Shown here: positions 1-5,931 of the stretch, in pieces
How the letters are laid out: every line of letters begins with the position of its first letter
Numbering within the stretch: the stretch's first letter is position 1
From: Clostridia bacterium
Lineage (GTDB): Bacteria; Bacillota; Clostridia; Oscillospirales; Butyricicoccaceae
Reading direction: 5' to 3'
Length of the DNA: 8,093 bases
NCBI GenBank assembly: GCA_017556565.1
Contig: JAFYMQ010000076.1
Span: 1 to 8,093 of the forward strand
Translations under genes and position numbers: made by a program
The notes under the pieces: generated by a model
Seen by the model: only the letters and a program-made list of their open reading frames with translations
Told to the model about the DNA's origin: nothing
Database searches by the model: none

Positions 1-648
1 GGATGCGATACGCAGAGCGAAGCACTTCTTGCCCAGCAGAACGTTGCCGCCGTAACCGGAGTTGATGGACCAGATTGCGTTGTCCTCGGGGAACTGGAGA
101 ATGTATCTCTTCTCGTCGTCCAGCTCGCACTTGCCGTGGAAGCCGCGAACGAAATCGGTACCGTCACCCAGCTTGTCCAGAACAGCCTTGCCTACACGGG
201 TCATGATAGCCATGCTGACAACAACGTAGATGGAGTCGGTGATCTCAATACCGGCCTTTGCAAAGTTGGATGCAACAGGACCCATGGAGAAAGGAATAAC
301 ATACATAGTTCTGCCCTTCATGGAGCCGGCGAGGATCTCCTCTGCCATCTTGTATGCCTTCTGGGGTTCCATCCAGTTGTTGGTAGGACCGCAATCCTTT
401 TCTTCTCTGGTACAAATAAAAGTTCTGCCTTCAACACGTGCTACGTCGTTCAGTGCAGAACGGTGATAGTAACATCCGGGAAGCTTTTCCTCGTTAAGCT
501 TGATCATCTCGCCGGTAGCGCATGCTTCGGCGTACAGAGCATCCAACTGCTCCTGACTGCCGTCAATCCAAAGCACCTTATCGGGACATGCGAGTTTAAC
601 AGCTTTGTCAACGAACTCAAGGACCGCTTTGTTGCTTGTTAATGCCAT
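1..648 (-). CDS. pckG: Phosphoenolpyruvate carboxykinase (GTP), N-terminal part, cut by window edge
   Basis: Cytosolic enzyme interconverting oxaloacetate plus GTP with phosphoenolpyruvate, CO2 and GDP, linking C4 acids to glycolysis and gluconeogenesis. Translating the minus strand from the ATG at 648 gives 216 residues with no stop up to the window edge. The family usually has about 600 residues, so only the N-terminal third is visible and the P-loop lies outside. Diagnostic motifs are DVARVEGRT (residues 68-76, with the PEP-binding Arg at 71), MKGRTMYVIPFSMGP (about 110-124), and SGYGGN followed by GKK (197-208). The last carries the Tyr-Gly-Gly and Lys-Lys residues equivalent to Tyr235 and Lys243/244 of the vertebrate enzyme. 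The start is supported by an AAGGAAG ribosome binding site at 656-662, 7 nt upstream. The gene follows rsmA on the same strand after 76 nt that hold its own promoter. The GTP-type assignment is confident; the ATP-type family has different motifs. Confidence 0.96.
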   Translation of the reverse strand, partial: MALTSNKAVLEFVDKAVKLACPDKVLWIDGSQEQLDALYAEACATGEMIKLNEEKLPGCYYHRSALNDVARVEGRTFICTREEKDCGPTNNWMEPQKAYKMAEEILAGSMKGRTMYVIPFSMGPVASNFAKAGIEITDSIYVVVSMAIMTRVGKAVLDKLGDGTDFVRGFHGKCELDDEKRYILQFPEDNAIWSINSGYGGNVLLGKKCFALRIAS

Positions 649-665
649 TTTTATTCTTCCTTTCA

Positions 666-683
666 ATACAATCATTGTATGAT
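666..683. promoter_or_regulatory. Palindromic operator candidate in the pckG leader
   Basis: Positions 666-680 form a perfect inverted repeat, ATACAAT-C-ATTGTAT (7-bp arms, 1-bp centre). A second, overlapping palindrome ATCAT-TGT-ATGAT covers 671-683. Both lie a few bases downstream of the predicted pckG transcription start and upstream of its ribosome binding site, where a repressor would block transcription. The odd spacing and AT-rich arms suit a dimeric DNA-binding protein better than an RNA hairpin. I do not recognise the regulator; the sequence does not match the CcpA or Rex consensus as I know them. Confidence 0.4.
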
Positions 684-691
684 TTAAGTTT

Positions 692-720
692 ATAATATCA
701 CAATGTTCAATATTATTCAA
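692..720 (-). promoter_or_regulatory. Predicted sigma-A-type promoter of pckG
   Basis: On the minus strand there is a -35 element TTGAAT (715-720), a 17-nt spacer and a -10 element TATTAT (692-697). Transcription would start near 685, leaving a leader of about 37 nt before the pckG ATG. It is the best hexamer pair in the AT-rich gap between rsmA and pckG. No intrinsic terminator is visible in the gap, so read-through from rsmA may add to expression. The call rests on consensus matching only. Confidence 0.5.
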
Positions 721-724
721 CAAT

Positions 725-1570
725 TTAAGGCAATTTTGTCAATAATTCTGCGTATTTTATCAATGAAAGCTCTTCACCACGGACGTTTTTTGACAAATCC
801 ATTGATACGAGTATCTCTTCGAGTTCGGATTTTGATATTTTGTCCTTGTAGGCAAAGCTGAGACAGTTTACAAGAGTCTTTCTGCGCTGGGCAAATGCAG
901 CTTTTATCAGCTTGAAAAGAGCCTTTTCATCCACGTCAACGGGCGGAGTTTTCCTGATGTCAAGTCTTACGACCGTTGAGTCCACATTGGGCGCTGGAAT
1001 GAAACATTCTCTGTCAACCTCGCAGACGACACTGGCTGTTGCATGATAGTCGATATAAGGGGTGAACGCACCGTAGTCGGATGTGCCGGGTTTGGCGCAT
1101 ATTCTGCGGGCAACCTCCCTCTGCACCATGACGGTGATACTCTCAAAACATCCGCTCTCTATAAGTGTGCTGATTGCAGGCGTGGTTATATAATAGGGCA
1201 AGTTGGCACATGCCACTACCCTTTTGCTCTCAAAAGCCGCGCAGATCTCTTTCAGGTTGACTTTCAGTATATCACCCTCAACAAGATCAAAGTTATCAAA
1301 GTCTCCGACCGTTTCTTTGAGAAGTGCGGGCAGTCTCTTGTCGAGCTCAATAGCAGTTACTCTGTCTGCACGTACAAGCAGCTCTTTTGTAAGTGCGCCT
1401 ACTCCGGGGCCGACCTCGATGACACAGGTGTCTTTGTCCACACCGGCGCCCTCTGCAATGGCGACCGGCACGCTTTCTTCACACAAAAAGTTCTGTCCAA
1501 GACCCTTTGAAAAAGTAAAGCCGTGACGCTTGAGCAAAGGCTTGAGGGTATTTATATCACAAAGATTCAT
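725..1570 (-). CDS. rsmA: 16S rRNA (adenine1518-N6/adenine1519-N6)-dimethyltransferase RsmA (KsgA)
   Basis: Uses S-adenosylmethionine to dimethylate two adjacent adenosines in the 3'-terminal helix of 16S rRNA during late 30S assembly. The 281-residue product has the usual family length. Visible motifs are GLGQNFL (residues 23-29, N-terminal family signature), EVGPGVGALT (52-61, SAM-binding motif I), acidic ELD after strand 2 (75-77), NLPYYITTP (123-131, the catalytic N-L-P-Y motif of N6-adenine methyltransferases), QREVA (150-154) and FAQRRKTL (226-233). The ATG at 1570 is preferred over one at 1600 because GGAGG lies 5 nt upstream of it and family similarity begins there; the longer form would only add a Phe-rich stretch. 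It is divergent from prmA and upstream of pckG on the same strand. Nothing in it looks damaged. Confidence 0.97.
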   Translation of the reverse strand: MNLCDINTLKPLLKRHGFTFSKGLGQNFLCEESVPVAIAEGAGVDKDTCVIEVGPGVGALTKELLVRADRVTAIELDKRLPALLKETVGDFDNFDLVEGDILKVNLKEICAAFESKRVVACANLPYYITTPAISTLIESGCFESITVMVQREVARRICAKPGTSDYGAFTPYIDYHATASVVCEVDRECFIPAPNVDSTVVRLDIRKTPPVDVDEKALFKLIKAAFAQRRKTLVNCLSFAYKDKISKSELEEILVSMDLSKNVRGEELSLIKYAELLTKLP

Positions 1571-1657
1571 TCTGTCCTCCGTAAAGAAAAATAAAAACAA
1601 AAGCTCTCACACAAACCCGCTTTTGTCAATACTTGTCTCAAAACATCCTTTTTATTT

Positions 1658-1686
1658 ATTATAAACCTAATTATGGTATTTTACAA
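1658..1686 (-). promoter_or_regulatory. Predicted rsmA promoter
   Basis: On the minus strand there is a -35 element TTGTAA (1681-1686), a 17-nt spacer and a consensus -10 element TATAAT (1658-1663). It would start transcription near 1651 and give a leader of about 80 nt. A lone TTGACA exists closer to the gene (about 1625-1630), but no acceptable -10 element follows at the right distance. The -35 hexamer overlaps the -35 element of the divergent prmA promoter. Confidence 0.45.
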
Positions 1687-1707
1687 TCCTATATTTTCTG
1701 TTATAAT
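1680..1707 (+). promoter_or_regulatory. Predicted prmA promoter
   Basis: On the plus strand there is a -35 element TTTACA (1680-1685), a 16-nt spacer and a perfect -10 element TATAAT (1702-1707). Transcription would start near 1714, giving a leader of about 24 nt that contains the GAGG ribosome binding site (about 1725-1728) ahead of the ATG at 1738. This promoter runs through the region an upstream start at 1633 would have to translate, which argues against that longer reading. Confidence 0.6.
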
Positions 1708-1737
1708 CTATCTATAAAGCTAAGCGAGGTTGAAAAC

Positions 1738-2700
1738 ATGAATTATTTCAAAGTAACAATAACAACAACACACGATGCAGCAGACGTCATTGCTGACAGC
1801 CTGTCCCCCATTACGGGAGCATGCGTAATAGACGATCCCAAGACAGTTGACGAGCTTATTGCTGCACCCTCTCCCCGCTGGGACTATATCGGGGAAGAGG
1901 TGTTCGAAAACTCCGACAGACCTGTTACTGTATGTTTCTGGTGTGAAAACAGCGACGACGGAAAGGATATTCTGGCTCAGGTCGACGAGGTGCTGGAAGA
2001 ATACCGTCAGGAAAACTCTACAGGTTTTTACGGCACTCTTGAGCAAAAGCGCGAGATAGTTGAGGACGAAAACTGGGCAAATAACTGGAAACAGTATTTC
2101 AAGCCTTTCCCTGTCGGTGAAAAACTTGTCATCCGTCCATCCTGGGAGCAGACCGAAGACCACGGCAAAATTGAGCTTGTAATCGATCCTGCGTCCAGCT
2201 TTGGTACAGGATCCCATGCCACTACCAAAATGTGCCTCGAGCACTTTCAGTCTCTCGATCTTGAGGGCAAGAATGTTTTTGATGCAGGCTACGGCAGCGG
2301 CATCCTCGCCTGCTGTACCCTGCTGTTTGGTGCAGAGCATGTCATCGCCTGCGATATAGAAGAAAATGCCATGACCGCAACGAGCGAAAATATGGCGCTC
2401 AACAATATTCCCGACGGCAAATGGACAACTGTATTGGGCGACCTTTTGTCCGATGAGAATGTACGCAGCACAATTGGCGAAAAAGCACCTTTTGACCTGA
2501 TCGTTGCCAACATAGTAGCCGACGTTTTGATGCCCATGCTCCCCTATCTCAAAAAATGGCTCAAGCATGACGGTAGAATCATAATCTCGGGAATAATCGA
2601 CTCCCGTGCAGACGAGGTTCTTGAGGCATACAAAAACGGCGGAATGACGCTTTGCGCCACCCGCCGTGATGCCGGTTGGGTAATGTACGAGTTTAAATAA
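1738..2700 (+). CDS. prmA: Ribosomal protein L11 methyltransferase PrmA
   Basis: SAM-dependent enzyme that trimethylates amino groups of ribosomal protein L11. The 320-residue product matches the usual length of about 310-320. An N-terminal L11-recognition domain (about 1-120, with ENWANNWKQYFKPF at 111-124) precedes a Rossmann methyltransferase domain. That domain has IDPASSFGTGSHATT (149-163, the family signature), DAGYGSGIL (182-190, SAM motif I), CDIEENA (205-211, acidic strand 2) and NIVADVL (258-264, motif IV). Motif I is usually DVGCGSGIL; Ala and Tyr replace Val and Cys here, but the glycines are kept. The ATG at 1738 is chosen because an open frame back to 1633 crosses the predicted promoter and lacks family similarity. 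The final 8 bp overlap the end of ribU on the other strand, and the 3' part also carries ribU's predicted terminator. Confidence 0.96.
   Translation: MNYFKVTITTTHDAADVIADSLSPITGACVIDDPKTVDELIAAPSPRWDYIGEEVFENSDRPVTVCFWCENSDDGKDILAQVDEVLEEYRQENSTGFYGTLEQKREIVEDENWANNWKQYFKPFPVGEKLVIRPSWEQTEDHGKIELVIDPASSFGTGSHATTKMCLEHFQSLDLEGKNVFDAGYGSGILACCTLLFGAEHVIACDIEENAMTATSENMALNNIPDGKWTTVLGDLLSDENVRSTIGEKAPFDLIVANIVADVLMPMLPYLKKWLKHDGRIIISGIIDSRADEVLEAYKNGGMTLCATRRDAGWVMYEFK
2632..2667 (-). terminator. Predicted intrinsic terminator of ribU, inside prmA coding sequence
   Basis: Read on the minus strand, a hairpin begins 26 nt after the ribU stop codon. Its outer stem is ACGGCGG/CCGCCGT (2661-2667 with 2636-2642), its inner stem TGGCGC/GCGTCA (one G-U pair), and its loop AAA. 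A run of five T (2632-2636, sharing its first base with the stem) follows at once. This is the standard layout of a rho-independent terminator for leftward transcription. On the plus strand the same bases encode prmA residues of about 299-310, and no T-run follows the hairpin, so it should work in one direction only. Confidence 0.7.
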
Positions 2701-3361
2701 TGCCGTTTACGACAAGAACAATAAGTACACAGCTCAGTATCGCAAGGCTTGCCAGAGCATAAATAAGGAACTTATTGTTCTTCTTGGCCTGCTCGGAGCT
2801 GCCTGACAGGTTGATCAGATGGGCTTTGCGCAGAGCATTGACCAAGGGCTTGTAGAGCATAATAGTGAAGGATGCATTGGCAACAGTCTTGACAAAGTTA
2901 AAAGGCAAGAATACAGGCACAAGCATCTTGGCTATAGCCTCTCTGGGATATCCCATGTAAATTGGCGTGATGAGATAATTCCACAACACCATAATGCCCG
3001 TTGTCAGTAAACAGGCAAATACAAGACCAAGCACCGCTCCTTTGAGTGTGTGCTTTTTCTTATATATCAGAGAAGCTGTACATGCAAAAGCACCGGATGC
3101 AAGAATGTTCATTATAAGACCGATCCAACCGGTTGTGCTGACTGTTACAAGCTCAATGAATGCAACAACAAAAGACACGGCAAGAGCAGCTGCAGGACCA
3201 TAAATAAAACCACTTATAACAATAATGATATCCTTGGGGTCATACTTCAAAAATCCGGCTGCAATGGCGGGTGTGAAGCGGCTTACAAACATCAGTGCAT
3301 ATGCTATGGCGCAAAACATGCCAAGCGTTACAAGCATCTTAACATCGATTTTTTTCTTCAT
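2693..3361 (-). CDS. ribU: Riboflavin ECF transporter substrate-binding (S) component RibU
   Basis: Membrane protein that binds riboflavin and hands it to the shared ECF energising module (EcfA, EcfA', EcfT), none of which is in the window. The 222-residue product is very hydrophobic, with membrane segments near residues 8-28, 44-72 (probably two), 78-100, 107-131, 147-172 and 197-220. FLKYDPKD followed by ISGFIYGP (37-56) and LPFNFVKT (152-159) match the RibU/FmnP family. An FMN riboswitch directly upstream independently points to riboflavin. The last helix and the polar linker before it (about 183-196) extend beyond the roughly 190-205 residues usual for RibU and may add a seventh segment. 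The start is supported by AGGAGG 5 nt upstream of the ATG, immediately after the riboswitch terminator. The gene lies downstream of kamE and convergent with prmA. Confidence 0.93.
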   Translation of the reverse strand: MKKKIDVKMLVTLGMFCAIAYALMFVSRFTPAIAAGFLKYDPKDIIIVISGFIYGPAAALAVSFVVAFIELVTVSTTGWIGLIMNILASGAFACTASLIYKKKHTLKGAVLGLVFACLLTTGIMVLWNYLITPIYMGYPREAIAKMLVPVFLPFNFVKTVANASFTIMLYKPLVNALRKAHLINLSGSSEQAKKNNKFLIYALASLAILSCVLIVLVVNGII

Positions 3362-3377
3362 AATAACCTCCTCTGAT

Positions 3378-3408
3378 AAAAAAGCGCCCGAAATATATTC
3401 GGGCGCTT
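3378..3408 (-). terminator. Intrinsic terminator of the FMN riboswitch
   Basis: On the minus strand a GC-rich stem AAGCGCCCGAA/TTCGGGCGCTT (3398-3408 with 3382-3392, 11 bp, loop of 5 nt) runs straight into six U residues (3378-3383). The ribU ribosome binding site and ATG follow. It sits between the aptamer and ribU, as expected for an FMN-off transcription-terminating switch. With no other terminator after kamE, it may also end the lysine-operon transcript. Confidence 0.88.
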
Positions 3409-3419
3409 AATTCATCAGC

Positions 3420-3438
3420 TGCACAAAAATTGTGTGCA
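3420..3438 (-). other. Small hairpin in the riboswitch expression platform
   Basis: On the minus strand TGCACA (3433-3438) can pair with TGTGCA (3420-3425) around a 7-nt loop, between the end of the aptamer and the terminator. Its role is unclear: it may be a spacer or part of the alternative fold. An anti-terminator is possible because TTCGGG at the 5' edge of the aptamer (about 3541-3546) is complementary to CCCGAA in the terminator's 5' arm. That pairing is only 6 bp and remains an inference. Confidence 0.35.
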
Positions 3439-3444
3439 CCAATA

Positions 3445-3550
3445 ATCTTCTATCATCCAGACTATACTGTCGGTACCGGAATCACACCGGTTCATGCTTG
3501 CGCTCGCGGACTATACCGCCGATCGGGAATTACACCCTGCCCCGAAGAAC
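3445..3550 (-). promoter_or_regulatory. FMN riboswitch aptamer (RFN element)
   Basis: The minus strand carries the conserved blocks of the FMN aptamer in order. They are TTCTTCGGGGCAGGGTG, then TTCCCGA and CGGCGGT, TCCGCGAGC, a GAACCGGTG...TTCCGGTACCGACAG stretch, AGTCTGGATG and a closing GAAGA. P1 pairs TCTTC with GAAGA, P2 pairs GGG with CCC, P3 pairs GCGG with CCGC, and P4 pairs ACCGG with CCGGT. Binding of FMN is known to stabilise this fold and favour the downstream terminator, shutting off ribU when flavin is plentiful. It starts 18 nt after the kamE stop codon with no convincing promoter in that gap, so it probably lies on the lysine-operon transcript or uses a promoter inside kamE. 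Confidence 0.96.
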
Positions 3551-3568
3551 TATTAAGTTGTTTGAGGC

Positions 3569-4360
3569 TTACTTGCCCATGCCGCGCTTTACCATCTCGG
3601 TGATGGCGAAGGAAGCGCAGTCTTCAGCAAACTTGCCGGGGCCGAAGCCGGCGTCATAGCCCAGCTCCTTAGCCAGCTCGTGAGTGATACGAGGACCACC
3701 GCAGATAACGATGAAACGATCACGGAGACCTTCTGCCTCGAGGAGTTCGATCATCTCAGTGAGGTTCTGGATGTGAACGTCCTTCTGGGTAACAGTCTGG
3801 GAAACGAGCAGAACATCAGCGTTGACTTCAACAGCCTTAGCGATGAACTCTTCGTTGAGAACCTGGCTGCCCATGTTGATAGCTTCGATCATCTCAAAGC
3901 GCTCGAGGCCGTAGTGACCTGCAAAGCCCTTGCGGTTCATGATAGCGTCGATACCAACAGTGTGAGCATCAGTACCGGTGGAAGCGCCGATGAAGGTCAG
4001 CTTTCTGCCGAAATGCTCCTTGATGTACTCGTTAACGGTTTCCATATCCATAACATCGGACTCAACGGTGAGAACGTGGATATCATCGTAGTCAATGGTA
4101 TGTACGCAGGAGCCGTAAACAACGTAGAAAGTGAACTCTTTGTCAAGAGGCATGTGATGAGCAACGTTGGGCTCATCGATGCCCATTTTTCTGGCGTACT
4201 GACGAGCAGCTTCGATGCCCTTTTCGTCATCCTTTACAGGAAGAGTAAAGCTCATCTGAACCTTACCGTCGTTCATGGTATCGCCGTAGGGCTTCAGCTT
4301 CTTAAGATCAAGGGTCTTGTCAAAGTCAGCCTTATGAAGATTATACAGTCCGGAACTCAC
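3569..4360 (-). CDS. kamE: Beta-lysine 5,6-aminomutase, beta (cobalamin-binding) subunit
   Basis: Small subunit of the adenosylcobalamin- and PLP-dependent enzyme that moves the terminal amino group of beta-lysine (or D-lysine) from C6 to C5. It carries the B12-binding Rossmann domain with the base-off motif D-x-H-x-x-G (Asp131, His133, Gly136), and Lys144, the residue that forms the internal aldimine with PLP. Counting from a GTG start at 4360, His133 and Lys144 take the same numbers I recall for the Clostridium sticklandii enzyme, which supports this start. The product has 263 residues, close to the 262 I recall for that enzyme. AAGGAGG ends 9 nt before the GTG; a TTG six bases further upstream would leave only 3 nt and is less likely. 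The GTG overlaps the kamD stop codon (GTGA), implying translational coupling and equal subunit amounts. The C-terminal part (about 160-260) includes ADVLLVSQTVTQ and the closing region of the cobalamin fold. Confidence 0.96.
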   Translation of the reverse strand: MSSGLYNLHKADFDKTLDLKKLKPYGDTMNDGKVQMSFTLPVKDDEKGIEAARQYARKMGIDEPNVAHHMPLDKEFTFYVVYGSCVHTIDYDDIHVLTVESDVMDMETVNEYIKEHFGRKLTFIGASTGTDAHTVGIDAIMNRKGFAGHYGLERFEMIEAINMGSQVLNEEFIAKAVEVNADVLLVSQTVTQKDVHIQNLTEMIELLEAEGLRDRFIVICGGPRITHELAKELGYDAGFGPGKFAEDCASFAITEMVKRGMGK

Positions 4361-5916
4361 AGGCAAACGCCTCCTTTCATAAGGTCAACAAAGGGATTGA
4401 AGTAAACGTCGTTCTTGGCAACAACGCCGGAGAGACCCTTACCTGCATCCTTAGCTCTCTTGATGTCAGCGAAGATGCCCTTCTCAAGAGTGCCGAACAG
4501 GCCGAGCTTCTCGATCTGCTTGAGCAGATCAGCAGCCTTAGCAAGAACAGTCTGTGCACGGGTCTGGATGAAGCCACCCTGCTTGAACTCGATTTCGGAG
4601 CCGAAATCCTTCATGGTTCTGAAGATATACTGAGCGTTCTCGATAGCGAGAGCACGGTCAGACATAAAGGGAGTGTGGATAGCTTCGGTCAGCATGCCCA
4701 GCAGGTGCAGCTTCTGGCCGGTGGTGATGGTAACCATGTTGAACAGAGCGTCCTGAACGTGGCCACGGAAAACGTTACCGGTCATGAACTTTGTGGGAGG
4801 CATGTACTTGAGGGGAGCCTTGGGGAAGATTTCTCTTGCCATCTCAGCCTGAGCCAGCTCCATCAGGAAGCCGTTCTCAACGTCGGGAGAGATCTCAAAT
4901 GCATGGCCGAGACCCTGCTGCTCTTCGCGGAGGCCTGCCTTGAGAGCGAATGCCTCGTTGAGGAACTGGGAAGCCAGAACGGTGTGAGCCTCTTCAACAG
5001 CGTCAGCGGTTGTGAGGTAGTTGTCCTCACCAGTGTTAATGATAACGCCGGCATAGGAGTTGATAACGCGGGAGAAGTACTGGTCAACGATTGTACGCTG
5101 CATGTTGATATCGCGGAACAGGATACCGTACAGAGCGTCGTTGAGCATAACGTCCAGTCTCTCGAGTGCGCCCATTGCAGCGATCTCAGGCATGCAGAGA
5201 CCGGAGCAGTAGTTGCACAGACGGATGTATCTCTTCTCTTCTTCGCAAACTTCGTCGAGAGCTGCACGCATGATGCGGAAGTTCTCCTGAGTTGCGTATG
5301 TGCCGCCGAAGCCCTCGGTGGTAGCGCCGTAAGGAACGTAGTCCAGCAGGCTCTGACCGGTGGTACGGATAACAGCGATGATATCAGCGCCCTGCTTTGC
5401 AGCAGCGACAGCCTGGGTAACGTCTTCGTAGATGTTACCGGTAGCAACGATAACGTAAAGGTAGGGACCTTCCTTATCGCCGTACTGAGCCAGGTACTCG
5501 TTACGCTTTGCAACGTTGCCCTTGATGCGCTCGGTTGTAGCAACAGCAACAGCCATAACAGCATCACGGATCTCTTCTGCATTGTGTACGGGGAGCTTGG
5601 ACAGATCCAGCTCGCCGGTGCTTACCTTCTCAGCGATTTCCTGAGGATTGAGGCCGGTCTCAACCATAGCGTTACCAACATAGAAGGAAACACCGCCGCC
5701 GAGGATACCCTTCTCAACCAGATGATCGACTACCACGTTGGGCAGAGGAACATCAACATCATTAACATCGTCGATGCCAAGCAGACGGCAGACAGCACGC
5801 TCAACGGTAACTGTGGTGTGCAGGTCAATAAAGCCCTGCACATCATCAGCAACCTTGGCCGCACTCTTTCTTGCCTGCTCAACAAGGGACAGATCAAGAT
5901 TAAGTTTGTTAGCCAT
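4357..5916 (-). CDS. kamD: Beta-lysine 5,6-aminomutase, alpha (PLP-binding) subunit
   Basis: Large subunit of beta-lysine 5,6-aminomutase, which with KamE converts L-beta-lysine to (3S,5S)-3,5-diaminohexanoate by a radical mechanism using adenosylcobalamin. The product has 519 residues, as expected for the family (about 515-520). A TIM-barrel core follows an N-terminal helical region. The residues I recall as holding PLP and substrate in the C. sticklandii structure are all present at the same numbers: Arg184, Ser189 (RTTGQS), Ser238 (NYCS), Tyr263, Arg268, Asp298 and Asn299 (GEDN). The strongly conserved run LLDYVPYGATTEGFGGT spans 190-206. The ATG at 5916 has AGGTG 7 nt upstream. The gene lies 15 nt after the kamA stop and overlaps the kamE start by 4 nt. 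Its first 414 codons never use TTA, CTA or TCA, which suggests high expression. Confidence 0.97.
   Translation of the reverse strand: MANKLNLDLSLVEQARKSAAKVADDVQGFIDLHTTVTVERAVCRLLGIDDVNDVDVPLPNVVVDHLVEKGILGGGVSFYVGNAMVETGLNPQEIAEKVSTGELDLSKLPVHNAEEIRDAVMAVAVATTERIKGNVAKRNEYLAQYGDKEGPYLYVIVATGNIYEDVTQAVAAAKQGADIIAVIRTTGQSLLDYVPYGATTEGFGGTYATQENFRIMRAALDEVCEEEKRYIRLCNYCSGLCMPEIAAMGALERLDVMLNDALYGILFRDINMQRTIVDQYFSRVINSYAGVIINTGEDNYLTTADAVEEAHTVLASQFLNEAFALKAGLREEQQGLGHAFEISPDVENGFLMELAQAEMAREIFPKAPLKYMPPTKFMTGNVFRGHVQDALFNMVTITTGQKLHLLGMLTEAIHTPFMSDRALAIENAQYIFRTMKDFGSEIEFKQGGFIQTRAQTVLAKAADLLKQIEKLGLFGTLEKGIFADIKRAKDAGKGLSGVVAKNDVYFNPFVDLMKGGVCL
4370..4376 (-). promoter_or_regulatory. Ribosome binding site that decides the kamE start
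   Basis: AAGGAGG on the minus strand, inside the last codons of kamD (Met-Lys-Gly-Gly). The spacing is 9 nt to the GTG at 4360 and 3 nt to the in-frame TTG at 4366. Only the GTG has normal spacing, so it is taken as the kamE start. Confidence 0.75.
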
Positions 5917-5931
5917 GTTTACACCTACCGA

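Noticed and set aside
1571..1600. A longer N-terminus for rsmA from an ATG at 1600
   Set aside because: The extra 10 residues lack family similarity, and the GGAGG site is correctly placed only for the ATG at 1570.
1625..1630. A TTGACA on the minus strand as the rsmA -35 element
   Set aside because: No acceptable -10 hexamer lies 16-18 nt downstream; the TTGTAA/TATAAT pair further upstream fits better.
1633..1737. A longer N-terminus for prmA
   Set aside because: The extension crosses the predicted prmA promoter and has no similarity to PrmA; a ribosome binding site precedes the ATG at 1738.
2742..2776. Palindrome GCAAGGCTTGC and the AATAAG-GAA-CTTATT hairpin as a prmA terminator
   Set aside because: Neither is followed by a convincing T-run on the plus strand; the second is short and AT-only. 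Both fit chance within ribU coding sequence.
3680..4405. A 241-codon plus-strand frame opposite kamE, and similar ones opposite pckG, rsmA and prmA
   Set aside because: All are in antisense codon register with the real genes and come from the same rarity of TTA, CTA and TCA. They show no family motifs.
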